NCBI GenBank assembly: GCA_947631305.1
Contig: CANRKV010000044.1
Location: 1 to 10,109 of the forward strand
From: an uncultured Jeotgalicoccus sp.
GTDB lineage: Bacteria > Bacillota > Bacilli > Staphylococcales > Salinicoccaceae
DNA length: 10,109 bases
Direction of reading: 5' to 3'
The translations under genes were made by a program, and so were the position numbers. The notes under the pieces were generated by a model that was not told the origin of the DNA, ran no database searches, and was given only the letters and a program-made list of their open reading frames with translations. Each line of letters begins with the position of its first letter. Position 1 is the stretch's first letter. This document shows positions 5,035 through 10,109 of this stretch, piece by piece.

Positions 5035-6066
5035 TTAATCATTTAATTTTGCCAAAAGGTACAGGAAGTACGGTGCTCCTATAATAGCAACGACAACACC
5101 AGTCGGTATTTCAGCAGGCTGAAGTATGACACGGCCAAGTGTATCGGCAGTTAATACAAGAACTGCCCCGATAAGCGCACATATCGGAATAACGTACTTA
5201 TGTTTATTGCCGACGAGTCTTCTGGTCATGTGCGGGGCAATTAAGCCGACAAAGCCGATACCGCCGCTGACTGAAACACTTGCTGCTGCCAGACCGACAG
5301 CTGCAGCAAGCAGAATACGGCGCTCCTTTTCGAGATTCATACCTAAACTGACAGCAGTATGATCACCGAGGTTTAACACGTCCAATACCCGTGACTTCAT
5401 ATAGACAAATGGAATCAGAACTACGAGCCACGGCAGGAGAGCGAGAACAAAGTTCCAGTTTGAACCCCAAATACTCCCTGCAAGCCAGGTGGCAACGAAA
5501 TCATATGTTCTAGGATCGAGTTTTAACGTCAGGACAATCATTAATGCACTGATGCCTGCAGCAACTGCAACCCCAACGAGTATTAATCTGATAGGAGATA
5601 CGCCTTCATCTTTTTTATAGGAGAAAGCATATATAACAACAGCCGCAGCGCCTGCACCGATGAACGCGAGAATCGGCATAATAAATACCGAGTTGCCAAG
5701 TTCAGTCGAGAAATATGATACAAAAAGCATTACTGCAAGTCCTGCACCGGCATTAATTCCGATAATTCCGGGATCTGCCAGCGGGTTTTTCACGATGCCC
5801 TGGAGTACTGCCCCGGATACGGCAAGTCCCATACCGATGAGTACGGCAATAGTAATTCTCGGCAGACGGAACTCAAACAGCAGCAGTTCATCACGCGGTT
5901 CGCCGCTGCCGAATATTGTTTTTATCACAGTGACGGGGTCGATGCGTATAACACCTGTATTTAAACTGACGAGAAATAAAACGATTAAAAGAACTGTAAA
6001 GATACTGGCAACCGCTGCAGCACGACGCTGCTTTTTCATGAGACCCGCGGGTTTATACTGATTCAT
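5035..6066 (-). CDS. fhuG: FecCD-family siderophore ABC permease (second)
   Basis: One half of the membrane channel of the iron(III)-siderophore importer, 343 residues with about nine or ten hydrophobic helices after a basic N-terminus (K-K-Q-R-R). The family signature V-S-G-A-V-L-Q-G-I-V-K-N-P-L-A-D-P-G is at about residues 82-99. The loop L-N-L-G-D-H-T-A-V-S-L-G (about 232-243) is the coupling segment that docks on the ATPase. The C-terminus has E-I-P-T-G-V-V-V-A-I-I-G. Its ATG overlaps the TGA of the preceding permease by four bases (ATGA), indicating translational coupling, with an AAAGGAGG site about 9 bases upstream. Naming as FhuG follows gene order and the FhuC-like ATPase. FepD/YfiZ-type names would be equally defensible. 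Confidence 0.88.
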   Translation of the reverse strand: MNQYKPAGLMKKQRRAAAVASIFTVLLIVLFLVSLNTGVIRIDPVTVIKTIFGSGEPRDELLLFEFRLPRITIAVLIGMGLAVSGAVLQGIVKNPLADPGIIGINAGAGLAVMLFVSYFSTELGNSVFIMPILAFIGAGAAAVVIYAFSYKKDEGVSPIRLILVGVAVAAGISALMIVLTLKLDPRTYDFVATWLAGSIWGSNWNFVLALLPWLVVLIPFVYMKSRVLDVLNLGDHTAVSLGMNLEKERRILLAAAVGLAAASVSVSGGIGFVGLIAPHMTRRLVGNKHKYVIPICALIGAVLVLTADTLGRVILQPAEIPTGVVVAIIGAPYFLYLLAKLND

Positions 6067-7118
6067 ATCGCTTTGCCTCCTTTACGGGCAAGGTATAAGA
6101 AGAATGGCACGCCGATTAATGAAATGAGTGCACCGATCGGTATTTCAAAAGGTGCGTTCAGCGTACGCGCGAATAAATCTGCAACAACAACGAGAATTGC
6201 ACCGACAACGGCGCTGACGGGTATTATCCAGCGGTAGTCATAGCCGACGAGCTTCCGTGTCAGGTGCGGGACGATTAAGCCGACAAAACTGACAGCACCC
6301 ACCACTGAAACTGCCAGGCCCGCAAGTACGACTATAACGCCTGCACTGATCAGTTTTGTTCTGACTGTCCGTTCTCCAAGACTGACGGCGACTTCTTCGC
6401 CGAGACTTAAAATAGTAATAGATTTTGAAATGCGCATCGCTATAAATAACATGATAATAACGATAGGCGTTATTATTGCGAGGTGACTCCAGCGCGTGCT
6501 GGATACGCCTCCGGCATACCAGAATGCCATATCCTGTCCGACATTAAAGTACAGAGCAATACCTTCACTCAATGCAGTGAGCAATGCTGTGACGGCTGCC
6601 CCTGCAAGAACTAAGCGAAGCGGCGTTAAACCATTTCGGCTCATAGAACCGATGCCGTAAACGATACCTGCACCAAGTGCAGCTCCGAAAAATGACAGCA
6701 GTACTACATACACATACGGCAGTCCCGGGAAAAAGCTGAAACTGATTGCAAGCATCATCACTGCGCCGGCATTCAGTCCAAGCAGTCCGGAATCCGCAAG
6801 CGGGTTACGTGTCATACCCTGCATTAATGCCCCTGCGACACTGAAAGCAGCACCGACGATTGCCGCACCGATAATCCGGGGGAATCTGAGTTCCCATATT
6901 ATCTGGTGCTGTGTGACAGAGCCGTCAAAGTTAAACAGGGCATTCCATATTGTAGATAAGTTAATATCGGCTGCTCCGAGTGAAATAGATACTGCAAATG
7001 CACAGAGAAGAAAAATTATCCCGCCTGAGATAATAACCGTTCCGCGGACAGGTTTTGCAGTATTCTTAACTGCTTTCACCTGTTCTTTATCAGTTAAGGA
7101 AGAATTGAATTTACTCAT
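6063..7118 (-). CDS. fhuB: FecCD-family siderophore ABC permease (first)
   Basis: Partner membrane subunit of the importer, 351 residues. A polar, lysine-rich N-terminal stretch (about residues 1-24) is followed by nine or ten hydrophobic helices. It shows the family motif S-V-A-G-A-L-M-Q-G-M-T-R-N-P-L-A-D-S-G and then L-G-L-N-A-G-A. The ATPase-coupling loop L-S-L-G-E-E-V-A-V-S-L-G and the closing E-I-P-I-G-A-L-I-S-L-I-G-V-P-F-F are also present. It starts 8 bases inside the end of fhuC and ends in an ATGA overlap with the next permease, so the three genes form one translationally coupled unit. The ribosome site is weak (AGGA about 9 bases before ATG), consistent with coupling. It differs from its neighbour enough that the two form a heterodimeric channel. 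Confidence 0.88.
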   Translation of the reverse strand: MSKFNSSLTDKEQVKAVKNTAKPVRGTVIISGGIIFLLCAFAVSISLGAADINLSTIWNALFNFDGSVTQHQIIWELRFPRIIGAAIVGAAFSVAGALMQGMTRNPLADSGLLGLNAGAVMMLAISFSFFPGLPYVYVVLLSFFGAALGAGIVYGIGSMSRNGLTPLRLVLAGAAVTALLTALSEGIALYFNVGQDMAFWYAGGVSSTRWSHLAIITPIVIIMLFIAMRISKSITILSLGEEVAVSLGERTVRTKLISAGVIVVLAGLAVSVVGAVSFVGLIVPHLTRKLVGYDYRWIIPVSAVVGAILVVVADLFARTLNAPFEIPIGALISLIGVPFFLYLARKGGKAI

Positions 7119-7914
7119 AATTTTTGTCCTGACTGCTTAGATGATACGAAGTAAAAATCGGGTGACCACTGTAGGGACACTCTTGAATATCAGCTTCGAT
7201 ATTAAACAACGTTCTTAAATTATTATGTGTCATCACTTCTTCGGGACTTCCTTTTGTAATCAAATTGCCATCCTTCATTGCAATCATGTAATCAGAAAAT
7301 CTTGAAGCGTGATTCAGGTCATGAAGAACCATAATAATTGTGCGGTGTTCTTCGATATTCAATTTTTTCAAAAGGAGCAGAATATCGAGCTGGTGAGCCA
7401 GATCCAAATAAGTAGTCGGTTCATCGAGCACGAGCGTTTCCGTGCCTTGTGCAAGAGACATAGCAATCCAGACACGCTGGCGCTGGCCGCCGGACATATC
7501 GCTGATCTCACGATCTGAGAAATCTGCAAGCCCTGTTACTTCAATCGCCCAGTTAATATAGTTATAATCCTCTTTACTTAGAGATCCAAGCGCTTTTCTG
7601 TATGGGAAACGACCGTATGAAACAAGTTCAAAAACGGTGAGCCCGCCGGGAGACTCTGCAGTTTGCGGTAAAATAGCCATCTGCTTGGCAATTTCTCTGG
7701 TGTCCAGAGTATTAATCGCTTTGCCATCGAGTAAAATCGTACCTTTTTCAGCTTTTAATATACGGGAAACTGTTTTTATCAATGTAGACTTCCCGCAGCC
7801 GTTCGGTCCGATAATTGTCGTTATTTTATTTTTGGGAATCGTAACACTTAAGTCATTTATTACCGAACGGTTGTGATAGCCAACCGCTATATTATTTATT
7901 TCAAGTGCATTCAA
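7111..7914 (-). CDS. fhuC: FhuC-like siderophore ABC transporter ATPase
   Basis: Cytosolic ATPase that powers siderophore import, 267 residues from a TTG start. Motifs in order: Walker A G36-P-N-G-C-G-K-S-T44, Q-loop Q84, signature S141-G-G-Q, Walker B L161-V-L-D-E-P with catalytic E165, D-loop and switch H198. It strongly resembles S. aureus FhuC, and with the TTG start the two proteins reach the conserved G-Y after the same number of residues. The longer in-frame GTG at 7923 lies inside the ribosome site AGAGGTG (7921-7927), so it is an unlikely start; the GTG at 7917 is too close to that site. The gene is first in the operon, behind a sigma-A-type promoter and a near-consensus Fur box, so expression should rise when iron is scarce. 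In S. aureus one FhuC serves several siderophore importers, so this one may too. Confidence 0.92.
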   Translation of the reverse strand: MNALEINNIAVGYHNRSVINDLSVTIPKNKITTIIGPNGCGKSTLIKTVSRILKAEKGTILLDGKAINTLDTREIAKQMAILPQTAESPGGLTVFELVSYGRFPYRKALGSLSKEDYNYINWAIEVTGLADFSDREISDMSGGQRQRVWIAMSLAQGTETLVLDEPTTYLDLAHQLDILLLLKKLNIEEHRTIIMVLHDLNHASRFSDYMIAMKDGNLITKGSPEEVMTHNNLRTLFNIEADIQECPYSGHPIFTSYHLSSQDKNYE

Positions 7915-7920
7915 CACAGT

Positions 7921-7927
7921 CACCTCT
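7921..7927 (-). promoter_or_regulatory. Ribosome binding site deciding the fhuC start
   Basis: AGAGGTG on the minus strand complements the 16S tail and is 6 bases from the TTG at 7914. The alternative GTG at 7923 is part of this very site. Confidence 0.75.
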
Positions 7928-7953
7928 CATATAGATGATTATTCAATTAGTAT

Positions 7954-7968
7954 TGAGAATCATTATCA
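7954..7968 (-). promoter_or_regulatory. Fur box of the fhu operon
   Basis: TGAGAATCATTATCA (plus-strand reading) matches 13 of 14 symmetric positions of the 7-1-7 Fur consensus TGATAAT-N-ATTATCA. It lies immediately after the predicted transcription start (near 7969). A looser inverted copy, ATGATTATTCAAT at 7935-7947, faces ATTGAGAATCAT at 7952-7963 and may extend the protected region. Confidence 0.9.
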
Positions 7969-7975
7969 CTCTGAA

Positions 7976-8004
7976 AGTTTATGCCAATAATACCCTAATG
8001 TCAA
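7976..8004 (-). promoter_or_regulatory. Sigma-A promoter of the fhu operon
   Basis: On the minus strand a perfect TTGACA (8004-7999) is followed by a 17-base spacer and TAAACT (7981-7976). The transcription start is predicted near 7969, directly against the Fur box. Confidence 0.85.
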
Positions 8005-8010
8005 TATAAT
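8005..8010 (+). promoter_or_regulatory. Possible -10 element of the ybgA-like gene
   Basis: TATAAT on the plus strand is a perfect hexamer directly abutting the divergent fhuC -35, but no clear -35 lies upstream of it. The predicted start is near 8017. RNA polymerase could hardly occupy both promoters at once. Confidence 0.45.
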
Positions 8011-8070
8011 ATGTATCGCTGCGTGAAACAGGGTACAGGATTATCAAAGTAAAAAGGAAGAAGGGATCTG

Positions 8071-8442
8071 ATGAAACAGCGTGGAATGATTGAACAACTG
8101 TGGGCAGAAGAAAAGTATAGGGTAATGATGCATTCACAAAAACATTATAATTTAATCAGAGAAGAATTGAAGAAAGATGCATCAATGGAGACGCTCGAAA
8201 CACTAATTAATGATGCACTTAAAATTACACCGGAATCTGGTGATGTCATTAATACAGCTGATCATATGTGGGGATATTTTAAAAAGATATGTACGAATGC
8301 AGAAAAGAATGAGTATCTGCATTTGAAAGAAGCTTATAAAAAGGAATCGATACCGGCTGAAAAGATGCTGGCATTTATTCGTAAGTCAGCAGATAAATAT
8401 GAAGTGGAATACTTGCAGAAATCTACTGTGCTGCACAAATAA
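8071..8442 (+). CDS. ybgA: Stand-alone DUF1722 (YbgA-like) protein
   Basis: A 123-residue soluble, helix-rich, highly charged protein. The opening I-E-Q-L-W-A-E-E-K-Y-R-V-M-M-H-S-Q-K-H-Y (residues 8-27) is the hallmark of the DUF1722 family, seen in E. coli YbgA and at the C-terminus of some DUF523 (TudS-like thiouracil desulfurase) proteins. Here the domain stands alone, with no DUF523 partner in the window. It has one cysteine and no signal peptide or membrane segment. The molecular function is not known to me. A purine-rich site (AGGAAGAAGGG) precedes the ATG. It diverges from the iron-uptake operon across 156 bases holding abutting promoters, so Fur binding could affect it as well, though that is only inferred. 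Confidence 0.82.
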   Translation: MKQRGMIEQLWAEEKYRVMMHSQKHYNLIREELKKDASMETLETLINDALKITPESGDVINTADHMWGYFKKICTNAEKNEYLHLKEAYKKESIPAEKMLAFIRKSADKYEVEYLQKSTVLHK

Positions 8443-8471
8443 AAAAGACAGTACGTCAATGACGGACTGTC
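8441..8471 (-). terminator. Terminator of the dehydrogenase gene (minus strand)
   Basis: GACAGT-CGTC (8447-8457) pairs with GACG-ACTGTC (8461-8471) with one internal A/G mismatch and a 3-base loop. On the minus strand it is followed by TTTTTT, so it fits transcripts of the dehydrogenase. On the plus strand no T-run follows, so the converging ybgA-like gene has only the bare hairpin. Confidence 0.82.
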
Positions 8472-8501
8472 CTCGGGAAAAGTGTGATTATACTGAGTGA
8501 A

Positions 8502-9269
8502 TTAGAATGGTGAAGTCCATCCGCCATCAACAGGAAGTACAACGCCGTTAATAAAACTTGCATCTTCGGAAGCTAAAAACAGTGCAGCTTCAGCAATTTC
8601 TTCAGGAGCACCAACTTTTGGGATAATGCCCTGTACAGCCTGCAGGCGCTCCGTGCCAAGTTCACTCGGATTTTTAATGCCGGAGGAAATATTCGTTGCA
8701 ACAGCACCTGGTGCAATACCATTTACTCTAATATTTTTCTTCGCATACATATACGCGGTGTTTTTAGTTAATCCGACTACAGCATGTTTTGAAGCACCGT
8801 ATGCCGCACCCGCGTGAGCGCCGCTGATGCCGCCTGTAGAAATAGTATTAACAATGACTCCGGCTTTATCGTTATCGAGCCAGTAGTTGACAGCTTTACG
8901 CATAGCACGCATGACACCTTTAGTGTTTATATCGAAAATGCGATCCCAGTCTTCATCTTTAATTTCCCCGACAGGCTCGAAGTTATCCATAACACCGGCG
9001 TTATTAACGAGGATATCGAGTTCACCGTATTCGTTGACAGTATCTTCAATCATTTTGTTCACTGCATCGCCGTCAGCTACGTTCACGCTCATAGGAATTG
9101 CCTGACCATTTGCGTCAGTGATTTCTTTAACAACTGCTTCTGCACCTTCGAAGTTGTAATCTGCAACGACGACTTTTGCACCCTGCTCTGCATACAGCTT
9201 CGCAATGGATTTACCCATTCCTGAAGCTGCACCTGTTACTATCGCAACTTTATTTTCAAGCTTAGCCAA
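8502..9269 (-). CDS. Short-chain dehydrogenase/reductase (classical SDR)
   Basis: NAD(P)-dependent oxidoreductase of 255 residues from a TTG start; cytosolic, probably tetrameric. Rossmann motif T12-G-A-A-S-G17-M-G19. Asp37 ends the second strand (V-V-V-A-D-Y), pointing to NAD(H) rather than NADP(H). N89-N-A-G follows, and the catalytic set is N115, S144, Y157 and K161 (Y-G-A-S-K). P187-G is the usual turn after the active site, and the C-terminus is D-G-G-W-T. The substrate cannot be read from sequence; annotations such as 3-oxoacyl-ACP reductase, glucose dehydrogenase or acetoin/diol dehydrogenase for such proteins are guesses. The longer GTG start at 9278 overlaps the ribosome site AAGAGGAG, while TTG at 9269 gives the typical N-terminus M-A-K-L-E-N-K-V and an 8-base spacing. 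It probably has its own promoter, with possible read-through from the CHAP gene. Confidence 0.9.
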   Translation of the reverse strand: MAKLENKVAIVTGAASGMGKSIAKLYAEQGAKVVVADYNFEGAEAVVKEITDANGQAIPMSVNVADGDAVNKMIEDTVNEYGELDILVNNAGVMDNFEPVGEIKDEDWDRIFDINTKGVMRAMRKAVNYWLDNDKAGVIVNTISTGGISGAHAGAAYGASKHAVVGLTKNTAYMYAKKNIRVNGIAPGAVATNISSGIKNPSELGTERLQAVQGIIPKVGAPEEIAEAALFLASEDASFINGVVLPVDGGWTSPF

Positions 9270-9277
9270 ATCAAACA

Positions 9278-9285
9278 CTCCTCTT
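9278..9285 (-). promoter_or_regulatory. Ribosome binding site deciding the SDR start
   Basis: AAGAGGAG on the minus strand is 8 bases from the TTG at 9269 and overlaps the alternative GTG at 9278, which argues against that GTG. Confidence 0.7.
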
Positions 9286-9301
9286 ATAATTGTATTTTAC
9301 A

Positions 9302-9316
9302 ACTATATTATATAGT
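9302..9316 (-). promoter_or_regulatory. SDR promoter -10 embedded in a 15-bp palindrome
   Basis: ACTATATTATATAGT is a perfect 7-1-7 inverted repeat. On the minus strand it contains the -10 hexamer TATAAT at 9312-9307. No good -35 is seen at 16-18 bases. The palindrome could be a repressor operator but is purely A/T-rich, so chance symmetry is possible. Confidence 0.5.
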
Positions 9317-9341
9317 GAGAAATCGAAATAGCGAAATGATA

Positions 9342-9824
9342 TTACTTCTTCTCAGCGTGTTTATTTACTTTAGGGTGAATATATTTATAATCAGCAGCTT
9401 CTTCTGTGGTGATTGTCCGCTCTGAAACTTCATATGCTTCAAGAAAATTCATTTCCGATATATCGAATGAACCGTCTTCATGGACAGTTTCAATGTAAGC
9501 AACGTGCCCGATTTCACCTCGGTCGGTCTGCATTAATGAACCCTCTTCAGGTACATCATTTATAACGTAGCCATCATCCTCTGCACGGTCTGCCCAGTAC
9601 TCAGCATCGCCCCATGTTCGTTCTATCATCATACCGTCTTCTTTAACCTTGTCGAATACATAGTACGTACATTCTCCCGGATCATACGTATTATTTTCCA
9701 TAGGATCAGGGGTGAGGATAATTCTAAGTTCTTCTATTAAGCCATCATCAGTTTTGCTGTCTGCGTAAATTAAACCAAATACTGCTGCAGCAATAATAAT
9801 GGCGGCAAGTATAATTCTCTTCAT
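9342..9824 (-). CDS. CHAP-domain peptidoglycan amidase/endopeptidase, membrane-anchored or secreted
   Basis: A small cell-wall hydrolase of 160 residues. A basic start and one hydrophobic segment (residues 4-20), ending Y-A-D, form a signal peptide or signal anchor. A CHAP domain follows with no LysM, SH3b or other wall-binding module. Catalytic Cys52 sits in P-G-E-C-T-Y, His107 in G-H-V-A-Y, Glu124 and Asn126 in S-E-M-N. The His-to-Glu spacing of 17 and Glu-to-Asn spacing of 2 match phage LysK-type CHAP domains. W71-G-D-A-x-x-W is the family's substrate-groove motif. Such proteins cut the stem peptide or cross-bridge of peptidoglycan in staphylococci (SsaA-like). AAAGGAT precedes the ATG by 8 bases. 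No WalR-type direct repeat is visible upstream. No terminator was found before the dehydrogenase gene 72 bases on. Confidence 0.88.
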   Translation of the reverse strand: MKRIILAAIIIAAAVFGLIYADSKTDDGLIEELRIILTPDPMENNTYDPGECTYYVFDKVKEDGMMIERTWGDAEYWADRAEDDGYVINDVPEEGSLMQTDRGEIGHVAYIETVHEDGSFDISEMNFLEAYEVSERTITTEEAADYKYIHPKVNKHAEKK

Positions 9825-9847
9825 AAAATAGTATCCTTTCCAAGTTG

Positions 9848-9862
9848 TAACGCTATGCGTTA
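9848..9862 (-). repeat. Short hairpin in the CHAP gene leader
   Basis: TAACGC-TAT-GCGTTA is a perfect 6-3-6 inverted repeat lying between the predicted transcription start (near 9863) and the ribosome site. It could be a 5'-end stabilising hairpin or an operator at +1. Confidence 0.5.
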
Positions 9863-9869
9863 TTTAATA

Positions 9870-9899
9870 ACTATATGCAATATAACCCTTATACTGCAA
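9870..9899 (-). promoter_or_regulatory. Candidate promoter of the CHAP gene
   Basis: On the minus strand TTGCAG (9899-9894), an 18-base spacer and TATAGT (9875-9870) give a reasonable sigma-A promoter with a start near 9863. Confidence 0.5.
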
Positions 9900-9929
9900 G
9901 ATTTCTTTGGATTTCAAATGCTGGTGTGT

Positions 9930-9957
9930 TTTACATATATTTTAAAGGAAATATAGA
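9930..9957 (+). promoter_or_regulatory. Candidate promoter of the fructosamine-kinase gene
   Basis: TTTACA (9930-9935), a 16-base spacer and TATAGA (9952-9957) lie about 32 bases before the start codon, divergent from the CHAP promoter. Confidence 0.4.
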
Positions 9958-9989
9958 GAAGTATAAAGTTTAAGGGAGGGGCAGCTTTA

Positions 9990-10109
9990 ATGGATAAACA
10001 TTGGACCTCACAATTATCAGTTGAAAATATTGAAAATATCACACCTGTCAGCGGCGGCGATGTGAATGATGCCTACCGTATCGAAACGGATAACAGATTG
10101 TATTTTCTG
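9990..10109 (+). CDS. Fructosamine-kinase-family protein, N-terminal 40 residues only
   Basis: Only the first 40 codons are inside the window; family members are near 280-290 residues. The segment I-T-P-V-S-G-G-D-V-N-D-A-Y-R-I-E-T is the characteristic nucleotide-binding start of bacterial fructosamine-3-kinase-like (ketosamine kinase) proteins, an aminoglycoside-phosphotransferase-like fold. They phosphorylate sugar-amine adducts on proteins or small molecules so that these fall apart, a protein-deglycation repair role. The ATG at 9990 has a strong GGGAGGG site at 9974-9980, 9 bases upstream. The catalytic residues are beyond the window, so activity cannot be judged. Confidence 0.82.
   Translation, partial: MDKHWTSQLSVENIENITPVSGGDVNDAYRIETDNRLYFL

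Noticed and set aside
7915..7923. GTG starts for fhuC at 7923 or 7917
   Set aside because: The first lies inside the ribosome site AGAGGTG and the second is too close to it. TTG at 7914 also gives the same N-terminal length as S. aureus FhuC.
8814..9224. Plus-strand open frame of 136 codons opposite the dehydrogenase
   Set aside because: It lies entirely antisense to the intact SDR gene and has no ribosome site or recognisable domain.
9270..9278. GTG start for the dehydrogenase at 9278
   Set aside because: It overlaps the ribosome site AAGAGGAG. TTG at 9269 has proper spacing and gives the usual SDR N-terminus.
9846..9940. WalR-type regulatory site (two TGTAA-like direct repeats) before the CHAP gene
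   Set aside because: Single TGTAA-like words occur but no pair with the required 5-base spacing, so WalKR control is not supported by sequence.

Overview
The window looks like chromosomal DNA from a low-to-moderate GC Gram-positive coccus of the Staphylococcaceae, perhaps a Jeotgalicoccus/Salinicoccus-type relative rather than Staphylococcus itself. This is inferred from strong AGGAGG-type ribosome sites, Fur-controlled FhuCBG/FhuD-like genes resembling the S. aureus proteins, a lone CHAP amidase and a staphylococcal-style fructosamine-kinase start. The thymidine kinase is of the E. coli/lactobacillus type, not the S. aureus type as I recall it. I see no insertion sequence, phage gene, CRISPR array, tRNA or rRNA. 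No gene-free stretch exceeds about 165 bases.

Left part (1-3972): a 3'-truncated thymidine kinase gene (minus) is followed by a plus-strand metal/redox module. It consists of an FNR-like regulator with only two cysteines (FLP type), an 8-helix P1B-type ATPase with an unusual Cys-Pro-Gly transport motif, and a separate 73-residue HMA metallochaperone. An FNR-type inverted repeat lies in front of both the ATPase and the HMA gene. The centre of each repeat is exactly 29.5 bases from the first base of a -10 hexamer, the class II activator geometry. This regulator/target set is the most interesting system in the window. A PhnA/YjdM zinc-ribbon gene follows.

Middle (4034-7914, all minus): an iron(III)-siderophore ABC importer in the order ATPase, permease, permease, lipoprotein. 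The first three genes overlap or nearly touch and start from a TTGACA-N17-TAAACT promoter with a near-consensus Fur box just after it. The FhuD-like lipoprotein has its own -10 and Fur palindrome after an intergenic hairpin. A small DUF1722 (YbgA-like) gene diverges from this operon, its promoter abutting the fhuC -35.

Right part (8443-10109): a short-chain dehydrogenase (minus), a membrane-anchored or secreted CHAP amidase (minus), and the first 40 codons of a fructosamine-kinase-family gene (plus, cut by the window end).

Start codons were revised for four genes. The ATPase is shortened to an internal ATG because the predicted transcript begins at the longer start. PhnA is shortened to the ATG matching its family. 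FhuC and the dehydrogenase are moved to TTG codons because the longer GTG starts lie inside their own Shine-Dalgarno sequences.
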